A stretch of DNA of 64,000 bases from JAGQPD01 sp020426865 (lineage in GTDB: Bacteria; Planctomycetota; Planctomycetia; Pirellulales; Pirellulaceae), in assembly GCA_041399065.1 (NCBI GenBank), contig JAWKTN010000011.1, positions 124,001-188,000 on the forward strand, given 5' to 3'. Positions 46,801 through 54,830 of this stretch are shown here, piece after piece. The position numbers and the translations under genes were made by a program. Below the pieces are notes generated by a model, which was not told the origin of the DNA, searched no databases, and was given only the letters and a program-made list of their open reading frames with translations. Each line of letters begins with the position of its first letter. Position 1 is the first letter of the stretch.

Positions 46801-48773
46801 TCGTCCTCCTCGAGTGGTATCCGATCAGTCGAATCTCTTCCTAGATGTGATGACAGTATAGCGTCGCTGTCTTCCTGGGCGGGTACGGGTGCCGAGATCG
46901 GTGGCAGCCCGTCGGTGTCCGACGCGGGGTCGCCGATCGGGACAACTATCTGATCCAATCTCTTCAAGTACCGCTCGGGCTGTTTGAGCAGCAGGTCGCG
47001 ACAACCCTCGCAGCAGATGAACACCGGGCGACCATTTACCTCGACCTTGATGGGAGTGCCCATCGAACCCAACGCCGATTCGGAGACGGGACAGAGACCC
47101 TGTTGCTGCGCCAGCTTGATATCCTCGGCCGGAAGGGACGCCCACTCCTCAATGGGCCGCGCCGGTATGTCCCCCTTAGGTTTCGCAATCGCCTTGTCTG
47201 GATCAATTAGCGACGGGTTGCCAGCCAATTGCATTTGGGAATCGACTAGGAAATTTCCCCGCGTCGCGACCAACTCACCCTCCAACACCCCCTTGGATAC
47301 CACAACGTTATCGCCAAGCTCGGGGCCGAGCGTAACACGACGAATTTCAAATCGTCCAGGTTCGGTTTCCACATACAAGACACTCGTAGCGCCTGCCATC
47401 AAAACCGCACTCCGTGGGACGATCAGTGCCGACGAATCGGCCGTGGGCCCCTCGGAATAGCCGAATTCCTCTGCGGGCACCAGATCGATGCCACACAACG
47501 GACACTTTCCCGGCGCTTCCGAGACGATCTGCGGATGTCGTGGGCTTATCCACTTGCCAGACAATTCTGGATCGTACACCAATCGGTGTTCAACTGCCCC
47601 AATCGGGACGTTGATGGTTGCTTTTGCCAGATCACCGACGCGAAGACGTCCCTCTTGGTTGGGCAATACAATTCGCACCCCCACCGTCCGGGTCTTCGGA
47701 TCGACATCCGGGTCCACGAATACTACACGTCCCGTGATGCTTTGTCCGGGCAACGACTGCACTTCTGCCTGCACCTGCTGGCCATACCGGATCGCAGTGG
47801 CATCGGCCGGGAATAACTCAAGCGTCAGCCATAGTGTGGAGAGATCGGCGAGTCGGTAGATCGGCTGGCCCTCCTTGACATACGTCCCCGCAACAGCGAG
47901 CTTTTCGATGACCGTGCCGTTCATCGGGGCAGAAAGTCGTAGGCGGCTATCCGCCTGGTTCGCTGTTTCCAAGGCCTTCACCTGTGACTCGGTGACTCCC
48001 ATCTCGATCAGTCGTTGCCGGGCACTTTGATACAACTCGCCGCTCGATTCAGTCACCCGCATGAGACGAGACGAGCGGCCTTCGTTATGGTATTTCCTGG
48101 CCAGCAGCAGCTCGACTTGTGCCGAATACAACTCCGGCGAGTAGATCAATGCAAGATCGTCACCCTTGGTGACTTCGACGCCCGTATAGTCGGCATACAG
48201 TTTCTCGAGCCGTCCCCCGACGTAGGCAGCGATCGTTCTTAAGGCACTCTCGTCGTAACGTATTTGACCAATGGAATGGATGCTCCGCTGCTGCGCAGCA
48301 ACCTCCCTAACCGCCGCTGTCTCGATGTTCGCGACGCGACGAGCTGCCGGGCTGATCTGGACGGCCTGTTCGTCAACGTGGGTGTTGCTCGTGTCCATGG
48401 GAACAAGCTCCATCGCGCAGACGGGACATCGACCTGGTTCTGATTGGGGCGGCGTACACATCATCGGGCAGATGTAACGCCTCGTTGTCCCAGCGTCGCC
48501 CGTCTGTTCATCTCGCTTGACTTGGCCGTCCGTTAACACGCCAAATTGCTGCAACAACCCCAGCCCTGCAAATAGCAATGCGAAACCAGCAACGAACAGC
48601 AGCGGCTGTAAGGTCAGTTTGAGCCACCACCGCCGATTCTCTTTGCGGGCGTCAATACCCCGACCGGACGCATCACTTCCGCCCTTGCCTTCTGCCGATA
48701 GATTGCTAGCCCCCTGCAGCGCCACCGGCGGCACACCCGATTGCGCAGCCGTAGTCGGTTCTTTACTACCCAT
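46797..48773 (-). CDS. cusB: Efflux RND periplasmic adaptor (CusB-like) with metal-binding domains
   Basis: The 658-aa adaptor is anchored by one helix (~40-65). A heavy-metal-binding domain follows (YICPMMCTPPQSEPGRCPVC, then AMELVP). The adaptor core has AAYVGGRLEKLYADYTGVEV, a helical hairpin and a lipoyl half (LSAPMNGTVIEKLAVAGTYV). A second CPLCGIDLVP-type metal domain sits in the barrel, and a C-terminal YHS-like region has CPVSESALGSMGTP and FICCEGCRDLLLKQPERYL. Three Cys-rich modules in one adaptor is more than usual. ATG 48773 with GAGGA upstream replaces an upstream GTG. It delivers periplasmic metal to the pump. Confidence 0.9.
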   Translation of the reverse strand: MGSKEPTTAAQSGVPPVALQGASNLSAEGKGGSDASGRGIDARKENRRWWLKLTLQPLLFVAGFALLFAGLGLLQQFGVLTDGQVKRDEQTGDAGTTRRYICPMMCTPPQSEPGRCPVCAMELVPMDTSNTHVDEQAVQISPAARRVANIETAAVREVAAQQRSIHSIGQIRYDESALRTIAAYVGGRLEKLYADYTGVEVTKGDDLALIYSPELYSAQVELLLARKYHNEGRSSRLMRVTESSGELYQSARQRLIEMGVTESQVKALETANQADSRLRLSAPMNGTVIEKLAVAGTYVKEGQPIYRLADLSTLWLTLELFPADATAIRYGQQVQAEVQSLPGQSITGRVVFVDPDVDPKTRTVGVRIVLPNQEGRLRVGDLAKATINVPIGAVEHRLVYDPELSGKWISPRHPQIVSEAPGKCPLCGIDLVPAEEFGYSEGPTADSSALIVPRSAVLMAGATSVLYVETEPGRFEIRRVTLGPELGDNVVVSKGVLEGELVATRGNFLVDSQMQLAGNPSLIDPDKAIAKPKGDIPARPIEEWASLPAEDIKLAQQQGLCPVSESALGSMGTPIKVEVNGRPVFICCEGCRDLLLKQPERYLKRLDQIVVPIGDPASDTDGLPPISAPVPAQEDSDAILSSHLGRDSTDRIPLEEDE

Positions 48774-48883
48774 AGGTTCCTCGCCATTTGCAAACGGTCT
48801 CACGAATCTAGCGGCCGGAGTTGCGAATCGCGGTCGCTAAGATGGCTACCGAAGAAAGCGCATTGGTAGCGCCAAGAGCCGCA

Positions 48884-49294
48884 TCAAAGCGTGAGACGGC
48901 AGAGTTGGACGCATCGAGCGTGAGCAGTAAGCACGGTCGGAATTGGCGGCTGTTCGCCGCACCGAACCTGTAGTAGAGCAACCGCGGGGATAGCCACCGG
49001 TTGTACAATTGCAAATGTACCAAAGACCCTGTCCGGATTCTCACTCTCCACGGGCGGTGCGACTGGGCGTCCTGCGTCGTCCCGGCCACAGTTGCACACT
49101 GCGCCGCACGAACATGTCGCTCGTTGGCAGCCACACGTCGGACCACCGTTGACGCGACCCTCCTCGGCGTTCGCCGCCATCGTCCGTTCGCAACCACAAT
49201 CCGCCGCCGTTTGACCATGAACCGGCATCGCGGCGATTGCGAGCCAGATCAATGCGTTAACGACGACTCGGTTACGACCAATAATTACCAACAT
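48884..49294 (-). CDS. Small secreted Cys-rich protein heading the metal-efflux locus
   Basis: The 136-aa protein has a signal peptide (VVVNALIWLAIAAMPVHGQ). A cysteine-dense segment follows (DCGCERTMAANAEEGRVNGG; CGCQRATCSCGAVCNCG) and a tail with two more Cys. The CxC and CxCxxxCxC spacing suggests soft-metal binding. It starts the minus-strand locus 111 bases upstream of the CusB-like gene. It could be a metal chaperone or scavenger; no named family is recognised. Confidence 0.6.
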   Translation of the reverse strand: MLVIIGRNRVVVNALIWLAIAAMPVHGQTAADCGCERTMAANAEEGRVNGGPTCGCQRATCSCGAVCNCGRDDAGRPVAPPVESENPDRVFGTFAIVQPVAIPAVALLQVRCGEQPPIPTVLTAHARCVQLCRLTL

Positions 49295-49609
49295 AGAACC
49301 CAAATCTTGTCGGAGGTGATTTCCGTAAAGGCAATAAACCGCATTGATTCCGTGAATCCAACTGCGACGTTGCCGGATCGCGATCGACCATCAAGAAAGG
49401 CACGACGGGCCCCGAGTCCGCCTGCCGAGTCCGCCTACTGTCTTTCAGTCTAAGATAGGCAACGTAGTACCGCAACCCACAAAAACAGCCCGTCACCAAA
49501 GCGAAATCTTGCCGAAATCCCCAACGTCGTACACAACCCCCTGGTTAAGTGAGTTGTGGTACGGTGCGTGATTATTCAAACGCACAGCATCAGAGGACCC
49601 CGAGTTGAC
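49295..49609. other. Intergenic, upstream of metal-efflux locus
   Basis: About 315 bases with no supportable gene. It must contain the minus-strand promoter of the Cys-rich/cusBA locus. I see no convincing hexamers. Confidence 0.3.
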
Positions 49610-49720
49610 GCGGCCGCGATCGGACTGGCGGACTACCCGCGCATGGATTTGGGAGAATTCAACGGCTCGTTAAACCGTGAGCTTCCACTTTACGGCGCCG
49701 GTCTCGTTCGAGTTACAGGG
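49610..49720 (+). pseudogene. C-terminal scrap of a GH27 alpha-galactosidase
   Basis: The frame reads DLGEFNGSLNRELPLYGAGL followed by VRVT. It aligns without gaps to DLGKFNGSFSRELPLHGAGL at the end of the GH27 gene at 52279-53676. Nothing else of the enzyme is found on the 5' side. It therefore is a leftover of a second GH27 copy or of a duplication that spanned the locus. Confidence 0.7.
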
Positions 49721-49813
49721 GTCCTTAGTCTGATCTTGCGGCAGAAGCCTGTCGCTGATATTCTCCGCCCGCAATTCTCATTCCAATAACGAGTGCCAGA
49801 AAGGGGCAGCTTG

Positions 49814-51433
49814 ATGTCGCTCAAATTGACGGTTCTAAGCGTAGCTTGCACACTGCTAGCAGTCACGTCGCAAACGACGGCCCAAATGCACTACCGTGAG
49901 TCGTTGAACCGGCAAATCCGTGGACTCTGGTTGAACAGTCCCAGTGGGGGAACAGAGTTATACAACGAGCAGGATTCGCTTGATGTCGACTTCGACGGGC
50001 GTGACGATATTCGTTTCGAGCACCGATATGACTTTTCGGTGAGGCCGGCCCCACCGACCGCGTTCCCGTACGTGAGCGCCGCTATCACCGGGCTGGAAGA
50101 AACCCAAGACCGACTTGCACGTCTCTACGAAAGTTTAGATAGCCTTAGTTACCCGAGTCGCGGCGGGATACTGTTCTCCATCCACTCGATTTTCAGAGAA
50201 ATGCTGCTGCTACCAATCCACCAAATCGACGAATTCGCCAACTTGTTTCAGTTCAGTGGCCATCGACTGCTCAACGGCTCGGCTGGTATCCGAGCGACGA
50301 GCACCAACCCGATTGTCAGCATTCCACGGGTCAGTCTCCACACTCAGCCCGGCGTGTATCCAATAACATCTCTCGTGGAGGCTGGCACCGAACATCCTGT
50401 TAGCCTCTCTATTGCCACTGAATGGGTCGTTTCCGATGTCGCAGTCTCCATTAACGATGTTGACATTACCCTGTCTGCGGGAATGTCGAAAGGCGACGTT
50501 GTGAATCGAATCAACGAATTCTCAGAAAACACGCACGTCTTTGCGACAAGCTGGGATATCACCAAACCCATCCAGCTGTATGCCACCTCAAAAGATACCG
50601 CCGGGACAATCACCGTGGGCATCGATCCCACAGTTGCCGGCAACACTATTGGCTGGATCGAACGGCTTAGCTTCAACCCCAACGCAATTGTCGAGATCGG
50701 AGGACTCACCGTTGAGGGTACCAGCGGCATTTTTATTCCTCCGGACGGGCCTATTGCAGGTACCATTGTGCGCGTTTCATCCGATACCGTGGGTCCGACC
50801 GTTATTCACGATCGTCCTAAGTATCTAGGTGACATTATCGTGGAAGACCATTCCCTTGAGTTTGCCGACCCATCGGGTGAAACAACCCGCATCAATTTTC
50901 CCAACATCCGCACCTCAGCGCTGGGGTACAACGAGGGGGCGGAATTCCTGGGAAGTCTAGCGGAAATCAGCTTGAATACCGAGTCCGATATTCGCAACGC
51001 GCTAACGACAGTTCGTGCCGCGCAGGAGCAAGTCGCTGCGGAGCTTGACCGCATGCGCACGTTGAAATATGGAATCGTCGATAGTCGTAACGCGATTTTT
51101 GCGCTGCCGAACGTGCAGTTTATGGTCGATGAAACCGGGTTTGCCTTGTTGGATCGAGGACACACCATTGGACCTGAAGGGAATTTCTCAGACGCGGACG
51201 TATCAATTCCTCCAGATACTCAGGCGTTCCTCGGTTTTCGGATCAACGGTGACAGGTATGGTTGGCTGAGAGTCGGATCCGATAGCGATCGAGGCCTCGT
51301 TGTGTACGATGCAGCGTGGGAGCAGACAGCGAATCTTGCTATCATCGCCGGGAGCGTTCCTGAGCCAGTGTCGAATGTTCCTTTCGTAATCCTAGCGACG
51401 GTGGTGATCGCCTGGCGGCGACGAGTTCCTTAG
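49814..51433 (+). CDS. PEP-CTERM protein with flagellin-like segments
   Basis: The 539-aa protein has a signal peptide (LKLTVLSVACTLLAVTSQTTA). Around residues 137-160 it reads QIDEFANLFQFSGHRLLNGS, close to the flagellin N-terminal stretch that ends in FNGxKLLxGS. At ~210-260 a flagellin-IN-like unit follows (VSINDVDITLSAGMSKGDVV). At ~390-428 a long helix (DIRNALTTVRAAQEQVAAEL) resembles the flagellin C-terminal helix. The tail VPEPVSNVPFVILATVVIAW with RRR is a PEP-CTERM signal. Flagellins are not normally Sec-exported or PEP-CTERM anchored, so function is unknown. AAAGGGG lies before ATG 49814, preferred to GTG 49793. Confidence 0.65.
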   Translation: MSLKLTVLSVACTLLAVTSQTTAQMHYRESLNRQIRGLWLNSPSGGTELYNEQDSLDVDFDGRDDIRFEHRYDFSVRPAPPTAFPYVSAAITGLEETQDRLARLYESLDSLSYPSRGGILFSIHSIFREMLLLPIHQIDEFANLFQFSGHRLLNGSAGIRATSTNPIVSIPRVSLHTQPGVYPITSLVEAGTEHPVSLSIATEWVVSDVAVSINDVDITLSAGMSKGDVVNRINEFSENTHVFATSWDITKPIQLYATSKDTAGTITVGIDPTVAGNTIGWIERLSFNPNAIVEIGGLTVEGTSGIFIPPDGPIAGTIVRVSSDTVGPTVIHDRPKYLGDIIVEDHSLEFADPSGETTRINFPNIRTSALGYNEGAEFLGSLAEISLNTESDIRNALTTVRAAQEQVAAELDRMRTLKYGIVDSRNAIFALPNVQFMVDETGFALLDRGHTIGPEGNFSDADVSIPPDTQAFLGFRINGDRYGWLRVGSDSDRGLVVYDAAWEQTANLAIIAGSVPEPVSNVPFVILATVVIAWRRRVP

Positions 51434-51559
51434 CCGCTTCGGTTATCGGCGAAACGCAAAGAAAAGCATTCCGCGCCGGCACTCCTGGTGTGTGAGTGTC
51501 AGTCCACACGCGGCCGCGGTTCGCTTGACCGCATCTGGTGACACTTTCGCTCGCGGTCT

Positions 51560-52290
51560 CAAGGTCGCCCACCATCCACCTCAACAAATCCGGCTTCGTG
51601 CCGACGCTTGCCAAAAAAGACAATAGTCCAACACGACCGGCAAGTACCTGTAGGCGCGCGTTGGTTGCCAGCAACAGCGGGGTTGAGGGCGAATGGTGTC
51701 GGGGAAGTTGTCCAGGAGCGATGGGCCGATCGATTTCGTTCGTTCCTGTGATCAGCGGACCAATTAGTCTCTCGATGTCTTCCGCAGCGACTCCGCCGGT
51801 CGGAGTAGCATCGGTCGGTCATGGAGAAACGAAACCACAGACGATTCAACGCCAACGTTGCACGGTCCACCGTCGAGGATAATCGACAGCTGATCTCCGA
51901 ATTGCTCCGCGACGTGTTGTGCTGTAGTCGGACCTACCGAACAGAAGAGATTGGCACTTCGTGCAGCGATCGGAACACCTGCCGTCTCGATCCACTTCTT
52001 GGCAATTGAGCGCGACGGGCAGCGGACGGTGACGCTTGGCAAACCGGACGTGACTATGTCCGGCACGAGCGGCCGTTTCGGCAACACGATCGACAGTGGG
52101 CCTGGCCAGAACCGTTCGATTAACACCCTCGCGGCGTCGGGCACACGCTCCACCAGCGGCGTAAGCTCGTCAGCGCTGGCAACATGAACGATGAGGGGAT
52201 CAAGTCGATGCAGCCCGGCAGCACCTACGTCGAACAGCCGTCCCCGCACGCGTCCCTGCCGTATCGATCGGTTCGCACGTTTGGATTACA
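51560..52290 (-). pseudogene. Frameshifted Sua5/YrdC (threonylcarbamoyl-AMP synthase) relic
   Basis: The readable core is DPLIVHVASADELTPLVERV, LIERFWPGPLSIVLPKRP, GVPIAARSANLFCSVGPTTA and GPCNVGVESSVVSF, which is unmistakably Sua5/TsaC. The frame breaks near 51798: after MLLRP a one-base shift restores GGVAAEDIERLIGP and APGQLPRHHSP in the next frame, then GRVGLLSF before further decay. The N-terminal PTDTVYGLG region is degraded where it abuts the GH27 relic near 52275. The tRNA t6A function must come from another copy. Confidence 0.8.
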
Positions 52291-53676
52291 CTTGTGGCAT
52301 GCCGTTTCAACGGGGCCAAGTTCGTGGAACAGAACACTCCGGTATGGGGAACGACGCTACATGCCCGCGACATCGTTCGTGTCAACTCGACGTGCCCCTG
52401 GAACCCCGACATGTACGGCGTGGACGCCACGGTACCGGGGGGGCAGGCGTACTATGACTCCATCGTTCAACTGTATGCGTCGTGGGGCGTCGACTACATC
52501 AAATGCGATGACATTTCGCGTCCCTACGACGCTGTGCAAAAGGCAGAGATCGAAGCCTTGCGCAAGGCCATCGACACGTGTGGTCGGCCGATCGTCCTGA
52601 GTCTTTCGCCGGGGGCCACGCCGGTCAAAGCCGGTCCGCACGTCTCGCAACACGCGAACCTCTGGCGGATCACCGACGATTTCTGGGATCGCTGGGGTTT
52701 GTTGCACGCGATGTTTGAACGTCTGTACGCATGGGAACCGTACCGGCGTCCCGGGGCCTGGCCCGACGCCGACATGCTACCGCTAGGGATGATCGAATTC
52801 AATCGCCCGACCAACTTTACTCGCGACGAACAGTATACGTTGATGAGCCTCTGGGCCATCGCGCGGTCACCCCTGATCTTCGGGGGCGACATGACCAGGC
52901 TGGATGACTTTACGCTGCAACTGCTTACGAACCCCGAAATGCTTGCGGTTAACCAACACAGTGCCAACAATCGTCAAGTGTCGCGTGAGGACAACGTTAT
53001 CGTGTGGTCCGCCGATGTTCCTGAGAGTAAGGACAAATACGTGGCGTTGTTCAATGCCCAGAGCATGGACGACGGCTTGGATTTGTCATTGGCCGACTAC
53101 GCAAGCCCGGTCATTTCGGGCGTGGGCCAGTCGCAGGAAGTCGCTGTTGCCGTTGATGGCGGCAAGCAGCTTGTGCTGTTCGTCACGGATGGTGGTGACG
53201 GGTTTTCCTGGGACCATGCCGTGTGGGTCGATCCCCAGCTGCGCGGTCCGGCGGGCGATTTGAACCTTACCGAGCTGAAATGGCGTTATGCCACGGCAGG
53301 GTGGGGCAATGTGCAGGTCAATCGAACCTGCGAAAGTCGTCCATTGTTGGTCGACGGCAAAGAAGTGCACGGAATTGGCACTCACGCCAATTCGACCATC
53401 ATCTACGACTTGCCCGCCGGTTATGAAACGTTCGTTGCCAAAGGTGTGTTGACAGCCAAAGGATCGGTCCAATTCGGTGTCCTTGTGGTCAAGGGTGACC
53501 AGTCCGTGGCAGACGTCAGCGCCGTTTCCGTTAAGTTTCAAGAGCTTGGTCTCGGCGGAAATGTCGTCGTGCGTGACCTTTGGGCGCGCAAAGACTTGGG
53601 TAAGTTCAACGGTTCATTCAGTCGCGAGCTTCCCCTTCACGGAGCCGGTCTCTATCGGATGACACCGCTGCCATAG
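52279..53676 (+). pseudogene. 5'-truncated GH27 alpha-galactosidase with NPCBM domain
   Basis: An open frame of ~460 codons (from 52294) encodes VEQNTPVWGTTLHARDIVRV, STCPWNPDMYGVDATVPGGQ, the nucleophile region WGVDYIKCDDISRPY and LWRITDDFWDRWGLLHAMFE, then GRPxADMLPLG-type and GGDMTRLDDFTLQLLTNPEM. A C-terminal NPCBM domain follows (EVHGIGTHANSTIIYDLPAG). The first ~150-180 residues of the barrel (the MGWNSW part) are missing, and FGLHL just upstream lies in another frame, so the start is a deletion scar with frameshifts. No secretion signal is left. Probably inactive, although the remaining frame is long and clean. Confidence 0.75.
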
Positions 53677-53826
53677 TCCCGATCGACGCCGCGATGGTTG
53701 GCGCGACCGTTCGCTTGACCTCAAAGCCTCATCACTTACTGCCTCGCACGACCAACAAGTCGAGTTCGGCACCTGCATGAGTGGCCCAGAAGAATCGCTC
53801 ATTCTTGTGGACCCTCAGGTGCTGCA
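53677..53826. other. Short non-coding gap
   Basis: Nothing recognisable is seen between the GH27 relic and the ATPase stub. Confidence 0.3.
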
Positions 53827-54060
53827 TCACGTGAGGGACGACAAAACCTTCCCAAGAGGCCCCCACTCGCGGATGACCATCAATCGGGCCAAGTCGCGAG
53901 GGTCCTCAAGGTCAAAATGGCTCGTCTCGCCCTGGATCTGCTTGGCAAGCTGAAGAGCGAGGATTGTCTCGCCAATTTGGTGTGGTCCGAGAATCCCGAC
54001 AACCGGATAACTCTTGAGGAGCCCTTTGTATTCCCGAAGCTGCTGAGTACGTGGAATCAT
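53827..54060 (-). pseudogene. N-terminal stub of an AAA/DUF4143-type ATPase
   Basis: The frame starts MIPRTQQLREYKGLLKSYPV, then VVGILGPHQIGETILALQLA and HFDLEDPRDLARL, the start of AAA_14/DUF4143 ATPases (normally ~380-400 aa). It ends after 77 residues. The Walker A, usually GPRQVGKTT, reads GPHQIGETI: the catalytic lysine is lost. Hence a relic. Confidence 0.7.
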
Positions 54061-54325
54061 CGAGTTAAATGCACGTTGAAAATTGGGAGGTGACAACCCA
54101 GAATTCAAGGTGTAGCATCGATGGCTGCCTTGGGGGCTCGGAAAGCCGCTACAATAGGAAGTTGGCTCGCTGGGAATCCAACGATGGCAGGTACTCCTCA
54201 ACCAAAAGCAAAAGGCACTAACGAAACAGCCCGGACAGCGGCTTAAGCGAATTGTCTGTCGACTCCTTTCGGGCGGCCCCGTTGAAGGAGCAAAAAAGAA
54301 CAAGAAGGAGCGGAAGCGCCGGGAC

Positions 54326-54443
54326 GATGAACGTCTACAGCCATGTCCAAATGGACGAGCAGACCGCCGCGATTTCCGTGCTGCCGTCGCCGCCCAAACC
54401 GGCCCCCGCCGGGAATCAGAAAAGCCGGAAAAAGGGCGCCTAA
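54326..54443 (+). pseudogene. Tyrosine recombinase C-terminal tail
   Basis: The frame reads GTMNVYSHVQMDEQTAAISV followed by LPSPPKPAPAG and a basic end. 'MNVYxHV..' with the catalytic tyrosine is the last block of many phage-type integrases. No earlier integrase boxes are found upstream. The stop lies 4 bases before a repeat of the tRNA-Met anticodon arm (54447-54460), the position expected for an integrase remnant at an old attachment site. Confidence 0.65.
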
Positions 54444-54446
54444 TCG

Positions 54447-54460
54447 TGATTCCGCTGCTC
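54447..54460. repeat. Direct repeat of tRNA-Met anticodon arm (candidate att site)
   Basis: TGATTCCGCTGCTC is identical to 54668-54681 inside the tRNA-Met gene, covering part of the anticodon loop, the 5' anticodon strand and beyond. It sits next to an integrase remnant on one side, and a complete integrase gene follows the tRNA on the other. It is a likely att remnant of an earlier integration. Confidence 0.55.
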
Positions 54461-54564
54461 CTCAAATTTGCACATAGGTTTGCACAAACTCTCGACTTGG
54501 GGGGCAATCGTGGTCACCGGTGGTCACTCGGCCACCTGACAGTGCCAGCTTCCGGGTGGAGACG

Positions 54565-54593
54565 AAAAAACCCCTGGTTTTCCAGGGGTTTTT
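54565..54593 (-). terminator. Terminator of the tRNA-Met transcript
   Basis: CCCCTGG and CCAGGGG pair in a 7-bp stem, flanked by A6 on one side and T5 on the other, so it can act in both directions. It lies 37 bases beyond the 3' end of the minus-strand tRNA. Confidence 0.8.
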
Positions 54594-54629
54594 CACTCGC
54601 AGTCACCGATATTCACCGGTGGTCACAAG

Positions 54630-54703
54630 TAGCGGAGGAGGGACTCGAACCCCCGACACGCGGATTATGATTCCGCTGCTCTAACCAACTGAGCTACTCC
54701 GCC
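54630..54703 (-). tRNA. trnM: tRNA-Met (CAT anticodon)
   Basis: The 74-nt cloverleaf is complete. Acceptor GGCGGAG pairs with CTCCGCT (G1-U72 wobble), the D arm is GCTCAGTTGGTTAGAGC, the anticodon stem GCGGA/TCCGC closes the loop ATCATAA with anticodon CAT, and the T arm has GGGGGTTCGAGTCCC. CCA is not encoded. It looks like elongator Met; an Ile-CAT (lysidine) identity cannot be excluded. It serves as the integration target for the neighbouring element. Confidence 0.93.
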
Positions 54704-54830
54704 AAGTCTTTATCTCATAACGACTTATTGACTGTTCCAGATCCGGTGAAAAAATGGTCTGACACCCGTTTTGACACCTCCTTACCTATCTTAACAGGTT
54801 CGGGACTTGATTTTTTATCGGACTGGACTA

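Noticed and set aside
48808..49218. Arg-rich frame overlapping the Cys-rich protein gene
   Set aside because: It is an out-of-frame shadow; the other frame has a signal peptide and organised CxC motifs.
54252..54443. Complete small gene
   Set aside because: Only its last part matches anything (integrase tail), and it has no proper start.
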